From the NCBI RefSeq assembly GCF_001955535.1, contig NZ_MPVN01000002.1:558001-622000 (forward strand): a stretch of 64,000 nt of DNA. The letters are read 5' to 3'. Under the pieces are notes generated by a model. It searched no databases. It was not told the origin of the DNA and was given only the letters and a program-made list of their open reading frames with translations. Position 1 is the stretch's first letter. Each line of letters opens with the position of its first letter. Positions 32,077 to 40,893 of this stretch are shown in pieces. The DNA is from Paenibacillus sp. FSL H7-0326. GTDB lineage: Bacteria > Bacillota > Bacilli > Paenibacillales > Paenibacillaceae. Both the position numbers and the translations under genes were made by a program.

Positions 32077-33426
32077 GTGACGAAATTGAATCTGCTTGAC
32101 TACAAAACAAAACGGAAGTCTGTCGCCTTCCGAACGCTTGTATCCGGAATCAGCCTGTCTCTTGCCCTTCCCTTACTTCCCCTAACGAGTTTATCTGCTG
32201 AGAGTACTTCTGCTGTAATGATTGCTGAGGCTGGACCTCAAAATACACAGGCTCTCACAGCTGCCGGGAATTTATACGTAGCTCCTAACGGTTCTGCAAG
32301 CAATCCCGGGACACTCCAAAGTCCGACAACCCTTGAACATGCACTCACGCAAATTGAAGCAGGCTACACAATTTATATGCGCGGCGGTACTTACAGCTAT
32401 CCCTCTACCATTACAATTGATCGAAATAACAGCGGCAATTCTGCCACGGCAAGAAAAACACTGGCTGCCTACGGAAATGAGAAGCCTGTCCTTGATTTTT
32501 CTGCCCAATCCTTTGCCTCGACCAATCGCGGTTTGCAGCTGTTTGGCAGTTACTGGCTTGTGAAAGGTTTGGAAATTAAAGGCGCGGGAGATAACGGACT
32601 GTATATAGCCGGTAACTATAACCGTATTGAAAATATAGAATCGCATCATAACCGGGATACTGGAATTCAGCTTGGCCGCTATGCGTCCACTGCCGGATAC
32701 AGCGAATGGCCCGCTTATAATGAAGTTATTAATTCCTATTCACATGACAATTACGACCCTGATAATGGCGAAGATGCAGACGGTTTTGCTGCTAAACTTA
32801 CGGTCGGCCCCGGCAACGTATTTGATGGATGTATAGCGGCATATAATGTCGATGATGGCTGGGATCTCTATACGAAGGACGATACAGGCCCGATTGGACC
32901 GGTAACGATCCGCAACAGCATTGCCTACAAGAACGGTCAAACCTCGGACGGAACGTCTACTACGAGCAGTGACGGCAACGGATTTAAGCTGGGTGGAGAG
33001 GATATCGCGGTGAATCATACGGTGGTTAACAGCATTGCTTTCCAAAACAAGAAGCACGGCTTTACTTTTAACAGCAATCCCGGCTCCATTAACTTCAAGA
33101 ACAATACATCCTGGAGCAACGGACAGAGTAATTTTGCATTTGATGAGGGTACGCATATCTTCACAAACAATTTATCCTTTGCCGGAGGAGCAAGCGATAA
33201 GACGAGCGGAACAGACGTAGCATCCAGCAACGTGTGGTGGAAAAACAAAAAAAGCGTCAATGCGAAGGGGCTGCTCGCCAGCAGTGAAGATTTTCAGTCT
33301 CTTGTTCCCGCAGTTGCTCGTGACGCAAACGGAAATCCGGTATTGGGCAATTTCTTGAAACTGGCTTCAGGCAGTGATTTGATCGGAGCCGGGACACCAA
33401 GCGGTACAAATATTGGAGCACGTTAA
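32077..33426 (+). CDS. Secreted pectate lyase, polysaccharide lyase family 9 type
   Basis: A 449-residue exported enzyme with a signal peptide (basic start, then TLVSGISLSLALPLLPL, cleavage near residue 43). The mature part is a right-handed parallel beta-helix. The PL9 signatures are NLYVAPNGSASNPGT, the calcium- and catalysis-associated DADGFAAKLTVGPGN and NVDDGWDLYTK, and GNGFKLGG. It cleaves polygalacturonate by beta-elimination. I chose GTG 32077, 7 nt after AGGAGG; the upstream frame to 31972 has no site. It is alone and ends at a strong terminator. Confidence 0.9.
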   Translation: MTKLNLLDYKTKRKSVAFRTLVSGISLSLALPLLPLTSLSAESTSAVMIAEAGPQNTQALTAAGNLYVAPNGSASNPGTLQSPTTLEHALTQIEAGYTIYMRGGTYSYPSTITIDRNNSGNSATARKTLAAYGNEKPVLDFSAQSFASTNRGLQLFGSYWLVKGLEIKGAGDNGLYIAGNYNRIENIESHHNRDTGIQLGRYASTAGYSEWPAYNEVINSYSHDNYDPDNGEDADGFAAKLTVGPGNVFDGCIAAYNVDDGWDLYTKDDTGPIGPVTIRNSIAYKNGQTSDGTSTTSSDGNGFKLGGEDIAVNHTVVNSIAFQNKKHGFTFNSNPGSINFKNNTSWSNGQSNFAFDEGTHIFTNNLSFAGGASDKTSGTDVASSNVWWKNKKSVNAKGLLASSEDFQSLVPAVARDANGNPVLGNFLKLASGSDLIGAGTPSGTNIGAR

Positions 33427-33438
33427 TTGTTACTACAA

Positions 33439-33483
33439 ATATGTAAGAAGGAGCCGACAAGCGTTCGGCTCCTTCTTACATAT
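33439..33483. terminator. Bidirectional terminator, 19-bp perfect stem
   Basis: The arms 33439-33457 and 33465-33483 are perfectly complementary (core AAGAAGGAGCCGA / TCGGCTCCTTCTT) around a 7-nt loop. It lies between the convergent pectate lyase gene and the YvgK-like regulator. Confidence 0.85.
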
Positions 33484-33494
33484 ATTCACTGATT

Positions 33495-34463
33495 TCAAGC
33501 CTCAAACAGCACTTCCCCTGTCCGGGATAGATCATATCCCGATATTGAACCCAGCTCCCGGATAAAGGACTCGGAACGCAATATATCCAGAACAGTTCGA
33601 ATAAGCACTTCATTCTCGGGCTTATTTATTAGCACAAGGTCATATCTCTCTACCGTCAGCGGAATGAATTCCACCCCTTGCACAATCGTTGCCGCTTTCT
33701 CGATGCCTACTCCGACATCTGCCTGTTTGGAAGCGACCCTTCCGGCCACAGCCAAATGATTGGATTCCTCGTCATAATAGCCCATTAGCTCTCGGGCAGC
33801 GATCCCATGCATACGAAGCTGTTCCTCAAGCAGCACCCGTGCTCCTGCACCCCGCTCCCGGTTCACCATACGAATTCCCGGCTTGGCCAGATCCTTCCAC
33901 TCATGCAGTTCATGAGGATTGCCAGGCTGAACGTATAGTCCTGCTCGTCTGCTCATCAAATTCACAACTTTATAAGAGCAGCCGATCAGCAATTTGCGAA
34001 TATAAGGAATGTTGTATTCTCCGGTATCTCCATCCAGTAGATGGGTGCTGACAATATCGGAATGTCCCTGATACATGGAAATTAAGCTGTCCAGGCTGCC
34101 TACGTAGGATCTAAGCGGCCTGATGCCAGGCGAGCGCTTCTCTATATGCCGCACCAAAATATCGAGGCTCATATCTTGTCCTGTAATCACCACTTGCCTT
34201 ACTCCCTGAGTCGTCACCTGAACAGCTGGTGGATTCGCAGGAGCATCGATCACCGGAGTTAAAGATCTTGTCTCCTCACTAGAATATTGACCAACCCCTT
34301 TGGAGCGCTGCTTGTACGCCTCAAGATCAGAGTGGTCGACCCGCATCTGCTTACCTACACGATAGGCTGTAAGCTGCCCCTTCTTAATCAGATCGTACAC
34401 CGTTAATTTTGATATTTTTAGTAGCTGGGCGATTTCCTCGGTTGTATAGGAAATATCAGTCAC
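33495..34463 (-). CDS. HTH regulator with periplasmic-binding-protein-like domain (YvgK type)
   Basis: A 322-residue protein. Residues 1-60 are an excisionase/MerR-like helix-turn-helix (YTTEEIAQLLKISKLTVYDL). The rest is a PF12727-type substrate-binding domain (GSLDSLISMYQGHSDIVSTH, NRERGAGARVLLEEQLR, KQADVGVGIEKAA). This architecture, next to modAB, matches B. subtilis yvgK-yvgL-yvgM, and similar proteins respond to molybdate or tungstate. I chose GTG 34463, 8 nt after AGGGG; GTG 34472 is almost on top of that site. It is divergent from modA and probably controls it. Confidence 0.85.
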   Translation of the reverse strand: MTDISYTTEEIAQLLKISKLTVYDLIKKGQLTAYRVGKQMRVDHSDLEAYKQRSKGVGQYSSEETRSLTPVIDAPANPPAVQVTTQGVRQVVITGQDMSLDILVRHIEKRSPGIRPLRSYVGSLDSLISMYQGHSDIVSTHLLDGDTGEYNIPYIRKLLIGCSYKVVNLMSRRAGLYVQPGNPHELHEWKDLAKPGIRMVNRERGAGARVLLEEQLRMHGIAARELMGYYDEESNHLAVAGRVASKQADVGVGIEKAATIVQGVEFIPLTVERYDLVLINKPENEVLIRTVLDILRSESFIRELGSISGYDLSRTGEVLFEA

Positions 34464-34622
34464 ATCTGCCACCCCTCTTGTCAGGTATGCAATAACAAAT
34501 GATTAATGCTATTGATTGTACCATACTCTTTTCTTACCCTCGTATTGTAATTGTTCAAAGAACCAATATAATATATTTAATTATATCTAATTATAATCAA
34601 ATATATCGATTGGATGGAGATT

Positions 34623-35471
34623 ATGTTAAAACAAACGAAGCTTAGTATGATTTCTTTCTTCCTTCTAGCTCTGGTATTCATATCTGCCTGTGCATCACCC
34701 AATGCTTCTTCACCATACCCTTCAGCAGACCATAACAATTCGGACAGCAGCGCATCCTCGACTCCTTCATCTGAACGCACAGAGCTGACGATCTCAGCGG
34801 CTGCAAGCTTAACTGATGTACTGGAGGAACTACAGCCCCGCTTTGAGACAGCTCATCCTGGTATAAAGCTCAGCTTCAACTTTGGCGGCTCCGGCTCTCT
34901 TCAGCAGCAGATTGAGCAAGGGGCACCGGCTGATCTGTTTCTGTCAGCAGCTGAGAAAAATATGCAGACCCTTATAGATAAGGGGCTCATGGATACAGAA
35001 AATACGACTACGCTGTTAACCAACGAGCTCGTACTGATTACTTCCAGCAGCAACGAGCTGCCTATATCCTCTGAGCAGGATCTCACTGCTAAAGATATCA
35101 AGATTGTTGCCCTTGGCATACCTGAAAGTGTACCTGCAGGAAGCTATGCACAAGAGGCGCTTACTTCGCTTGGCTTATATGAACAACTCCAACCCAAAAT
35201 AGTTCAGGCCAAGGATGTGCGGCAAGTATTACAGTATGTCGAAACCGGGAATGCCGATGCCGGTTTTGTATACAAAACAGATGCACTTACTTCCAGCAAA
35301 GTGAAGATCGTGCACACTGTCGATCCCTCAAGCTACACAGCAATTACATACCCTGTAGGTGTGGTATTGGACAGTGCGCATCCCGAAGCGGCAAAAGCGG
35401 TTTATGACTTTTTACAGTCTTCCGAAGCCCAAGCTGTATTTACTAAATACGGGTTCTCGGTGCCTGAATGA
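34623..35471 (+). CDS. modA: Molybdate ABC transporter substrate-binding lipoprotein
   Basis: A 282-residue lipoprotein with signal peptide SMISFFLLALVFISAC (lipid Cys near residue 23) and a Ser-rich linker. The ModA fold shows ELTISAAASLTDVLEELQP, FNFGGSGSLQQQIEQGAPAD and AGFVYKTDAL. It binds molybdate or tungstate outside the membrane. The ATG at 34623 is only 3 nt after GGAG; ATG 34614 has no site. Divergent from the YvgK-like regulator across an AT-rich 160-bp region. Confidence 0.92.
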   Translation: MLKQTKLSMISFFLLALVFISACASPNASSPYPSADHNNSDSSASSTPSSERTELTISAAASLTDVLEELQPRFETAHPGIKLSFNFGGSGSLQQQIEQGAPADLFLSAAEKNMQTLIDKGLMDTENTTTLLTNELVLITSSSNELPISSEQDLTAKDIKIVALGIPESVPAGSYAQEALTSLGLYEQLQPKIVQAKDVRQVLQYVETGNADAGFVYKTDALTSSKVKIVHTVDPSSYTAITYPVGVVLDSAHPEAAKAVYDFLQSSEAQAVFTKYGFSVPE

Positions 35472-36145
35472 TGTCAGCTTCATTTGACTGGCATGACTTC
35501 TGGGCTCCTGTGCGCTTATCCTTACTGGTTGCCCTATTGTCCAGTGTTATCACGATTGTGATGGGCGGGCTTACTGCAAGATGGATGTCCAAGAGCAAGT
35601 TCAAAGGAAAGCTGCTGCTAGAAACAGCGTTTATGCTGCCAATGGTCCTTCCACCCACGGTTGTAGGCTTTCTGCTGCTCGTCCTGCTGGGGAGAAATAG
35701 CTGGATCGGAGCATGGATTGAGGCCATCTTTGCCGCACCTGTCGTATTCTCGTGGACAGCCTGTGTCATCGCCGCTGTTGTCGTCTCGTTTCCACTGGTG
35801 TATCAGACGATGAAGGTCGGATTTACGTCCATTGATTCCGAGCTTGAAGCTTCCGGACGCTCGATCGGTGCGAATGAATGGCAGGTATTCCGGTATATTA
35901 CACTTCCACTCATCTGGCCTTCTGTTATTTCTGCTTATATTCTCGGATTTGCACGAGCGCTTGGTGAGTTCGGCGCAACGCTGATGCTTGCAGGCAATAT
36001 TCCAGGAAAAACTCAAACCGTCCCTACGGCCATATACATTGCTGTGGACAGCGGGAATACGGTCATGGCCTGGGCCTGGACGATTGCGATCGTACTTATG
36101 TCGTTCCTGCTGCTGCTTCTGACAGGACGCAGAAAAAAGGATTAG
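35468..36145 (+). CDS. modB: Molybdate ABC transporter permease
   Basis: A 225-residue membrane protein with about five segments and the permease loop LEASGRSIGANEWQVFRYIT (about residues 127-146), followed by ARALGEFGATLMLAGNIPG. Its ATG overlaps the modA stop (ATGA). No modC ATPase gene follows; the next gene is unrelated and a terminator lies at 36236. Confidence 0.93.
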   Translation: MMSASFDWHDFWAPVRLSLLVALLSSVITIVMGGLTARWMSKSKFKGKLLLETAFMLPMVLPPTVVGFLLLVLLGRNSWIGAWIEAIFAAPVVFSWTACVIAAVVVSFPLVYQTMKVGFTSIDSELEASGRSIGANEWQVFRYITLPLIWPSVISAYILGFARALGEFGATLMLAGNIPGKTQTVPTAIYIAVDSGNTVMAWAWTIAIVLMSFLLLLLTGRRKKD

Positions 36146-36235
36146 CAATGTTTATATATATAAACAGAACCACTCCAATGCAGCGGCAGGAAATCAGTGA
36201 AATCAGTGTATGCAGCATAAATAATAGTTCAAACC

Positions 36236-36267
36236 AAACCCTTATGTGATTTTAACGAAGGGTTTTT
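36236..36267 (+). terminator. Terminator of modAB
   Basis: AAACCCTT pairs with AAGGGTTT around a 14-nt loop and runs into TT. It lies 90 nt after the modB stop. Confidence 0.65.
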
Positions 36268-36500
36268 GGGTGCTCAATTTATTAATATATTTTTGTTTTT
36301 GGAATTATTACAATATATGGATATAAAATGGGTCCCGAAAACAATTTATTTAGTTACAATATTGTTACTTTAATGGATATCTGTTTCAAATCAATGACAA
36401 TTTATTGCCCGACTTAGCGGAAATTATTCGAAAAAATCCGGTTCTTTCTATGTTTTATTCCAGTAATTGGTGTACAAAAAGTAAAACAAAGGTAACATTT

Positions 36501-36530
36501 TTGATACTTTTTAACCTTAATTTATTATAT
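36501..36530 (+). promoter_or_regulatory. Probable promoter of the NlpC/P60 gene
   Basis: TTGATA (36501-36506) and TTATAT (36525-36530) are 18 nt apart, just before the c-di-AMP riboswitch. The AT-rich stretch 36270-36500 shows nothing else. Confidence 0.4.
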
Positions 36531-36554
36531 ATTAATTACAGTTAATTCATATTA

Positions 36555-36676
36555 AAAAAGTGTGCCGAATCTATCAGAATAGTACGGGGGACGATTTACA
36601 ACATTTGGGGTGAATGCAGCAGTTAAGAAATGCTAGAGTACCTTCTACTCGAACCCGACAACTAACCTCGGAGGCA
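36555..36676 (+). promoter_or_regulatory. c-di-AMP riboswitch (ydaO-yuaA class)
   Basis: Conserved blocks of the class occur in order: TGCCGAATC, ACGGGGGACGA, TTTGGGGTGAATGCAGC, a variable stem TAGAGTACCTTCTACT, then CGAACCCGACAACTAACCTC and GGAGGC. It directly precedes the NlpC/P60 gene. The class binds cyclic di-AMP and usually turns off cell-wall hydrolase and potassium/osmolyte genes. The closing GTAGGC is GGAGGC here, a small deviation. Confidence 0.85.
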
Positions 36677-36695
36677 ATTGGAGGAAATTTTCAGA

Positions 36696-37556
36696 ATGAA
36701 GAAGTTTGGTAAATATATGTTGTTCTCATCCCTGCTCGCAGCTGGGTTAATCATGGGTAATGGACAAGCAGATGCATCCTCATCCAGTACCAATACGGTA
36801 AATATTCAAGTGAACAGTAATCTGATCGATTTCCCAGATGCGGAGCCATTCCTGGATCAGAATTACAGTACACAAGTGCCGGTCCGCATGCTTGCTGACG
36901 AAATGAACTATACGATTAAAGTATTTAAGAGCGGAAAAGAAACAGTGGTCAAGCTGTCCAAGGGCGGTACAACCATTCGTATTCAAACCAACCAGACGAC
37001 TGCGATGGTCAATAGCAGCAAAGTAAGTCTTGGCACGCAAGTGTTCATCCGAAATGACCGTACATATGTACCCATTCGTTTTGTATCAGAAGCCATGGGC
37101 TATGACGTAACTTGGAAAAAGGATCTTATGCTGGCCATGATCAGCACAACCGGTAAAACATACAGCCCTGCACTTGTTCCAAACGACCATGTCAAAGGCA
37201 CCAGCATTGTAAATGAAGCGATGAATCACATCGGCGTTCCTTATGTTTACGGCGGTTCGACCACAAGCGGGTTCGACTGCTCTGGTCTGGTTAAATATGT
37301 ATTCGATAAATACGGAGTATCCCTGCCGCGTACAGCAGCTACCCAATATAACCAAGGCTCATCTGTATCCAAAGGAAACCTGCAGCAAGGCGATCTGGTC
37401 TTCTTCAAGACAACAGGAAGCTCGATCTCTCATGTCGGTATCTATGTAGGAAACAATAATTTTATTTCAGCTACCAGTTCCTCCGGCGTAAAAATCGACA
37501 GCCTGGACAATACCTATTGGGGTCCTAAATACATCGGTGCAAAAAGAGTTCTATAA
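36696..37556 (+). CDS. Secreted NlpC/P60 endopeptidase with copper-amine-oxidase-like N-terminal domain
   Basis: A 286-residue exported cell-wall hydrolase. A signal peptide (KKFGKYMLFSSLLAAGLIMG) precedes a 'copper amine oxidase N-terminal' stalk domain (VPVRMLADEMNYTIKV, RTYVPIRFVSEAMGYDVTW, about residues 55-145), common in Paenibacillus surface proteins. The C-terminal NlpC/P60 domain has the catalytic Cys in SGFDCSGLVKYVF and His in SHVGIYVGNN. It cuts peptide bonds in peptidoglycan. I chose ATG 36696, 11 nt after GGAGG. Control by the upstream c-di-AMP riboswitch is expected. Confidence 0.92.
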   Translation: MKKFGKYMLFSSLLAAGLIMGNGQADASSSSTNTVNIQVNSNLIDFPDAEPFLDQNYSTQVPVRMLADEMNYTIKVFKSGKETVVKLSKGGTTIRIQTNQTTAMVNSSKVSLGTQVFIRNDRTYVPIRFVSEAMGYDVTWKKDLMLAMISTTGKTYSPALVPNDHVKGTSIVNEAMNHIGVPYVYGGSTTSGFDCSGLVKYVFDKYGVSLPRTAATQYNQGSSVSKGNLQQGDLVFFKTTGSSISHVGIYVGNNNFISATSSSGVKIDSLDNTYWGPKYIGAKRVL

Positions 37557-37576
37557 AATGAAATGTATATAATTAA

Positions 37577-37611
37577 AACCCCTTTGCTGCTTGCCTGCAA
37601 AGGGGTTCATT
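37577..37611 (+). terminator. Terminator after the NlpC/P60 gene
   Basis: AACCCCTTTGC pairs with GCAAAGGGGTT around TGCTTGCCT, followed by CATT. The T-tract is weak. Confidence 0.65.
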
Positions 37612-37640
37612 ATGTATGCTCTGTATTGATACCTATAGCA

Positions 37641-37680
37641 AAGAAGCTGCCACAGTAATTTTGTGGCAGCTTCTTTTTAT
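37641..37680. terminator. Terminator between convergent cell-wall genes
   Basis: GAAGCTGCCACA pairs perfectly with TGTGGCAGCTTC around a 7-nt loop, followed by TTTTTAT on the plus strand. It lies 14 nt from the end of the SleB-like gene and may serve both directions. Confidence 0.75.
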
Positions 37681-37693
37681 ATATGATATTGGA

Positions 37694-38344
37694 TTAGTTC
37701 GTAAACAGATGATTACCGATCTGCTTGATCGCTGGACGTTCCTTGCTCCATTCGGAGGTTGCGATCTCAGGGTTATAGTAGTACAGAGCTCCACCTGACG
37801 GATCCCAGCCATTGAGCGCACTCTTTGCCGCCTTGATCGCAGTCTCATCAGGAGCCAAATTGTATTGGCCGTCATCTACGGCGGTAAACTGTCTTGGCTG
37901 CAGAATGACCTCTGTGATGGAGTCCGGGAATGCATCCGATTGAACCCGGTTTAAGATCACTGCTCCGACCGCTACTTGACCTTCAAAGGATTCTCCCCGG
38001 GCCTCGCCATGGATGGCCTTGGCTAGTTGATTCAGTGAGGTTTGGTTAATCGGTGCTTTTTTCTTAAGCACGCTGATCGTCTCTGGCCCTGCGATTCCGT
38101 CAATCTTGAGTCCAAATTGCTTTTGGAAGGAGCGAACGGCCTGCTCCGTTGCCTTACCGTAATATCCTGTTGACCCTGCATTCATAAATCCGATACTGCT
38201 TAGTCTTTCCTGCAAGTCCAGCACATCAGCACTCTGAATTCCCTGCTGCATTACCGCAGCACTTGCACCTGCCGGTGCAGCAACCGTTCCATACGCTCCC
38301 AGAAGCGCAGCACAGATCATTAGACGTTTTGTCAGTTTTCTCAT
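37694..38344 (-). CDS. SleB-like cell wall hydrolase with peptidoglycan-binding domain (copy 1)
   Basis: A 216-residue exported protein. The signal peptide ends after APAGASA. A peptidoglycan-binding domain (DVLDLQERLSSIGFMNAGST, RSFQKQFGLKIDGIAGPET) is followed by a Hydrolase_2/SleB domain (AKAIHGEARGESFEGQVAVG, ILNRVQSDAFPDSITEVI, QFTAVDDGQ), where the Glu of HGEARGE is the probable lytic transglycosylase residue. SleB enzymes open the spore cortex during germination. I chose ATG 38344, 10 nt after GGAGG; ATGs upstream overlap that site. A paralogue follows at 38658. Confidence 0.9.
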   Translation of the reverse strand: MRKLTKRLMICAALLGAYGTVAAPAGASAAVMQQGIQSADVLDLQERLSSIGFMNAGSTGYYGKATEQAVRSFQKQFGLKIDGIAGPETISVLKKKAPINQTSLNQLAKAIHGEARGESFEGQVAVGAVILNRVQSDAFPDSITEVILQPRQFTAVDDGQYNLAPDETAIKAAKSALNGWDPSGGALYYYNPEIATSEWSKERPAIKQIGNHLFTN

Positions 38345-38419
38345 TGATGTCATTCCTCCAGTTGTGTTTGAATGTGTCGCCGAAGCAACACCTGTCATAG
38401 TTCTGCATTCAATTGAATG

Positions 38420-38437
38420 TATCTATAAATATAGATA
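38420..38437. promoter_or_regulatory. AT-rich palindrome upstream of SleB-like copy 1
   Basis: TATCTATA-AA-TATAGATA has perfect 8-bp arms, 76 nt before the gene. A second short dyad (CACTG...CAGTG) lies near 38490-38512. They may be operator or promoter elements; no sporulation sigma consensus could be assigned. Confidence 0.35.
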
Positions 38438-38525
38438 AGTGTATATTTAGATATATTTGGATACAAATCGCCTCATATAGCGATGATGTCACTGCCTATA
38501 TGTCAGTGCAGATATATTATGATTA

Positions 38526-38585
38526 ATCCGCTGAAAGCTACCAAAATCGAGTACTAATGATATCCTTCAGCGGATCATTCTTTTT
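38526..38585. terminator. Inverted repeat between the two SleB-like genes
   Basis: ATCCGCTGAA (38526-38535) and TTCAGCGGAT (38566-38575) are perfect 10-nt arms around a 30-nt loop, with CTTTTT close on the plus strand. It could end the copy 2 transcript, but the T-tract is on the other strand. Confidence 0.4.
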
Positions 38586-38657
38586 CCAATTACAGTACAA
38601 TCTCCATCTTTACAGTAAACTGTTGCATTTTATACAGAAGCGAATTGGATCCATCCG

Positions 38658-39299
38658 CTATTTCGTAAATACATGATTCCCAAGTGTTTGCGTCACAGGC
38701 CGGGATTTAATCCACGACGAGGATGCTGTCTTAGGGTTATAGAAATACAGAGCACCCTTGGAGGGATCATAGCCCGTCAGCGCCCTGCGGGCAGCCTCAT
38801 AGGATGCAGCCGTTGGACTGCTGAGCTTACCGTCCATTGCCGGCGTAAATTGATTCTTCTGGAATATGACGTTGGTTATGGAGTCCGGAAAAGCATTGCT
38901 CTGTACCCGGTTCAGAATAACGGCACCTACCGCAATCTTACCTGTCAAGGATTCACCGCCAGCCTCATCCTGTATAATTCCTGCCAAATGCCGAAGCACC
39001 TTGTTATTGATTGGAGCAACAGCCTCAAGCTTGGACTTCGTATTAGGACCGACAACACCATCCACACTTAATCCGTAAGCTCGCTGGAATGACTTGACGG
39101 CAGCTTTCGTATGGTTACCATAGTAACCGCTGATTCCAGCCGTAAAATAATTTTTGCTATGCAGTCTTTCTTGTACTTCCACGACCTCTGCACTTTGACT
39201 GCCAAGGCGCAGTGTCGCCGCATCTGCTGATGCCGCTGAACCCAGCACGGAAAGTGCACAGGCACATGTTATTAATAGAGTTGTTATTTTCTTCTTCAT
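38658..39299 (-). CDS. SleB-like cell wall hydrolase with peptidoglycan-binding domain (copy 2)
   Basis: A 213-residue paralogue of the protein at 37694-38344 with the same plan: signal peptide (TTLLITCACALSVLGSAASA), peptidoglycan-binding domain (EVVEVQERLHSKNYFTAGIS, KSFQRAYGLSVDGVVGPNT) and a SleB domain with IIQDEAGGESLTGKIAVG and ILNRVQSNAFPDSITNVI. The HGEARGE of copy 1 is QDEAGGE here, keeping the Glu. The ATG at 39299 is 13 nt after GGAGG, rather far. The tandem pair points to a duplication. Confidence 0.88.
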   Translation of the reverse strand: MKKKITTLLITCACALSVLGSAASADAATLRLGSQSAEVVEVQERLHSKNYFTAGISGYYGNHTKAAVKSFQRAYGLSVDGVVGPNTKSKLEAVAPINNKVLRHLAGIIQDEAGGESLTGKIAVGAVILNRVQSNAFPDSITNVIFQKNQFTPAMDGKLSSPTAASYEAARRALTGYDPSKGALYFYNPKTASSSWIKSRPVTQTLGNHVFTK

Positions 39300-39446
39300 T
39301 AAGATCAGATATCCTCCAGTTTCATTCATGTTAGTCTGTATCATCAAGGACGACTGACTTCATTACTTGAAAAGGCGGAACACAAACGTTCACCTACGAA
39401 CTACACTATATCACAGGTTACAAATTTGTCATATCTGACAATGGTC

Positions 39447-40664
39447 CTAATCTTCGAGCTCAAGCCCTTTAGTCTCTCGGCCAAGGATAAGAACCGCCGC
39501 TGCTCCTATTAGCACGGTAACGAAAAACAATACGAAGATGGATTCCACAGCGACCCCTTTTTGCACCAATAGTCCTACGAGCAGCGGTGCAAGGATCCCC
39601 CCGACCCGACCGATTGAGGCTGAAAGACCGACACCTGTAGAACGCGCCTTAAGGGGATACAGCTCCGGTGTATAGGCGTACATTCCTCCCCAGGCTCCAA
39701 GGTTAAAGAATGATAATGACATCCCTGCCAGAATCAGGCTGACTTCTGTTTCCGCATTACCGAACCACAGCGCACTTATCGCAGTCATTACCAAATATAC
39801 AACGAGAACAAACTTGCGGCCGAACCTCTCGATGAAGTACGCTGCTGTGAAATATCCCGGAAGCTGGGCCAATGTCATAATCAGCACATACTGAAAGCTC
39901 TTGACCAGCTCAAAGCCCTTGATCTGCATAATGCTTGGCAGCCACAGGAACATCCCATAGTAAGAGAACACCACTGTAAACCATAGAATCCATAGCATCA
40001 GCGTCGTCTTGCGATGCTCAGTGGACCACACCGATGCAAATTTCTCGCGAAACGGAACTTTACGCAGCTCCTGCTTGTTCTCAAGCCGAGGTGAATCCTC
40101 GATGGCTCTTCGCAAGTAGAGTGCATATAGGGCAGGCAGCGCCCCGATCAGAAAAGCCACTTGCCATCCGTATTCGGGAATAACGAAAAAGGAGATCAGC
40201 GCAGATAGAATCCATCCCGCTGCCCAGAAGCTCTCCAGCAGCACAACGGCTCGTCCCCGCTCTTTGGCCGGTACAGACTCCGATACGAGCGTAGAGGCTA
40301 CAGGAAGCTCTCCACCAAGTCCGACCCCGGCAATGAACCGGATAATGCATAGAAACACGTAACCTGTAGCCAGTGCCGAAATTCCGCTTGCTACAGAGAA
40401 AATAAGCAGTGTCCACATGAGGACCGCCTTACGTCCATACTTATCTGCCATCGTTCCTGCCAGCAATGCACCTACCGCCATGCCGATGGAGGTGGAGCTC
40501 GATACGAGTCCAACTTCACCCGGCGTAAGCAGCCATTCTTTGGCCAGTGCCGCAACGATAAAGGACATCATGCCGACTTCCATTGCATCGAACATCCAGC
40601 TGAGCCCTGCGCTGAACAGCAGCTTGCGCTGCTTCGGATTACGCAATACTTCTAAATTACTCAT
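39447..40664 (-). CDS. niaP: MFS transporter, NiaP (niacin permease)-like
   Basis: A 405-residue twelve-helix transporter of the major facilitator superfamily. It has the family's loop 2-3 motif GTMADKYGRKAVLMWTLL, the FIAGVGLGGELPVASTLVSE segment and YTPELYPLKARSTGVGLSAS near helix 10. The overall pattern resembles B. subtilis YceI/NiaP, which imports nicotinate, but related aromatic-acid or sugar transporters share these motifs. I chose ATG 40664 (MSNLEVL), 12 nt after GGGAG. It stands alone, with no nad gene nearby. Confidence 0.75.
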   Translation of the reverse strand: MSNLEVLRNPKQRKLLFSAGLSWMFDAMEVGMMSFIVAALAKEWLLTPGEVGLVSSSTSIGMAVGALLAGTMADKYGRKAVLMWTLLIFSVASGISALATGYVFLCIIRFIAGVGLGGELPVASTLVSESVPAKERGRAVVLLESFWAAGWILSALISFFVIPEYGWQVAFLIGALPALYALYLRRAIEDSPRLENKQELRKVPFREKFASVWSTEHRKTTLMLWILWFTVVFSYYGMFLWLPSIMQIKGFELVKSFQYVLIMTLAQLPGYFTAAYFIERFGRKFVLVVYLVMTAISALWFGNAETEVSLILAGMSLSFFNLGAWGGMYAYTPELYPLKARSTGVGLSASIGRVGGILAPLLVGLLVQKGVAVESIFVLFFVTVLIGAAAVLILGRETKGLELED

Positions 40665-40850
40665 TGTAAGGTTCTGCTCCCTATCTATGTATTTGAATGA
40701 ATCAACATCCACTTGAACTAAAGATCTTGCTTCGCCGGTCTTAGGATAGATTCTTCCCATCCTTCTCCAGTTTATATCTTCAGTTCATGCTAAATAACCC
40801 ATCAAACTATTTATAATGGATTCTGCCAAACTGTCAACCTTTATTTAATA

Positions 40851-40891
40851 TAAAAAGGAGAACAGTCAGCCTCATAGCTACTGTTCTCCTT
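40851..40891 (-). terminator. Terminator of the polysaccharide operon
   Basis: On the minus strand AAGGAGAACAGT pairs perfectly with ACTGTTCTCCTT around a 13-nt loop, followed by TTTATATT. It lies right after the last gene of the 40894-48968 operon. Confidence 0.88.
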
Positions 40892-40893
40892 GA

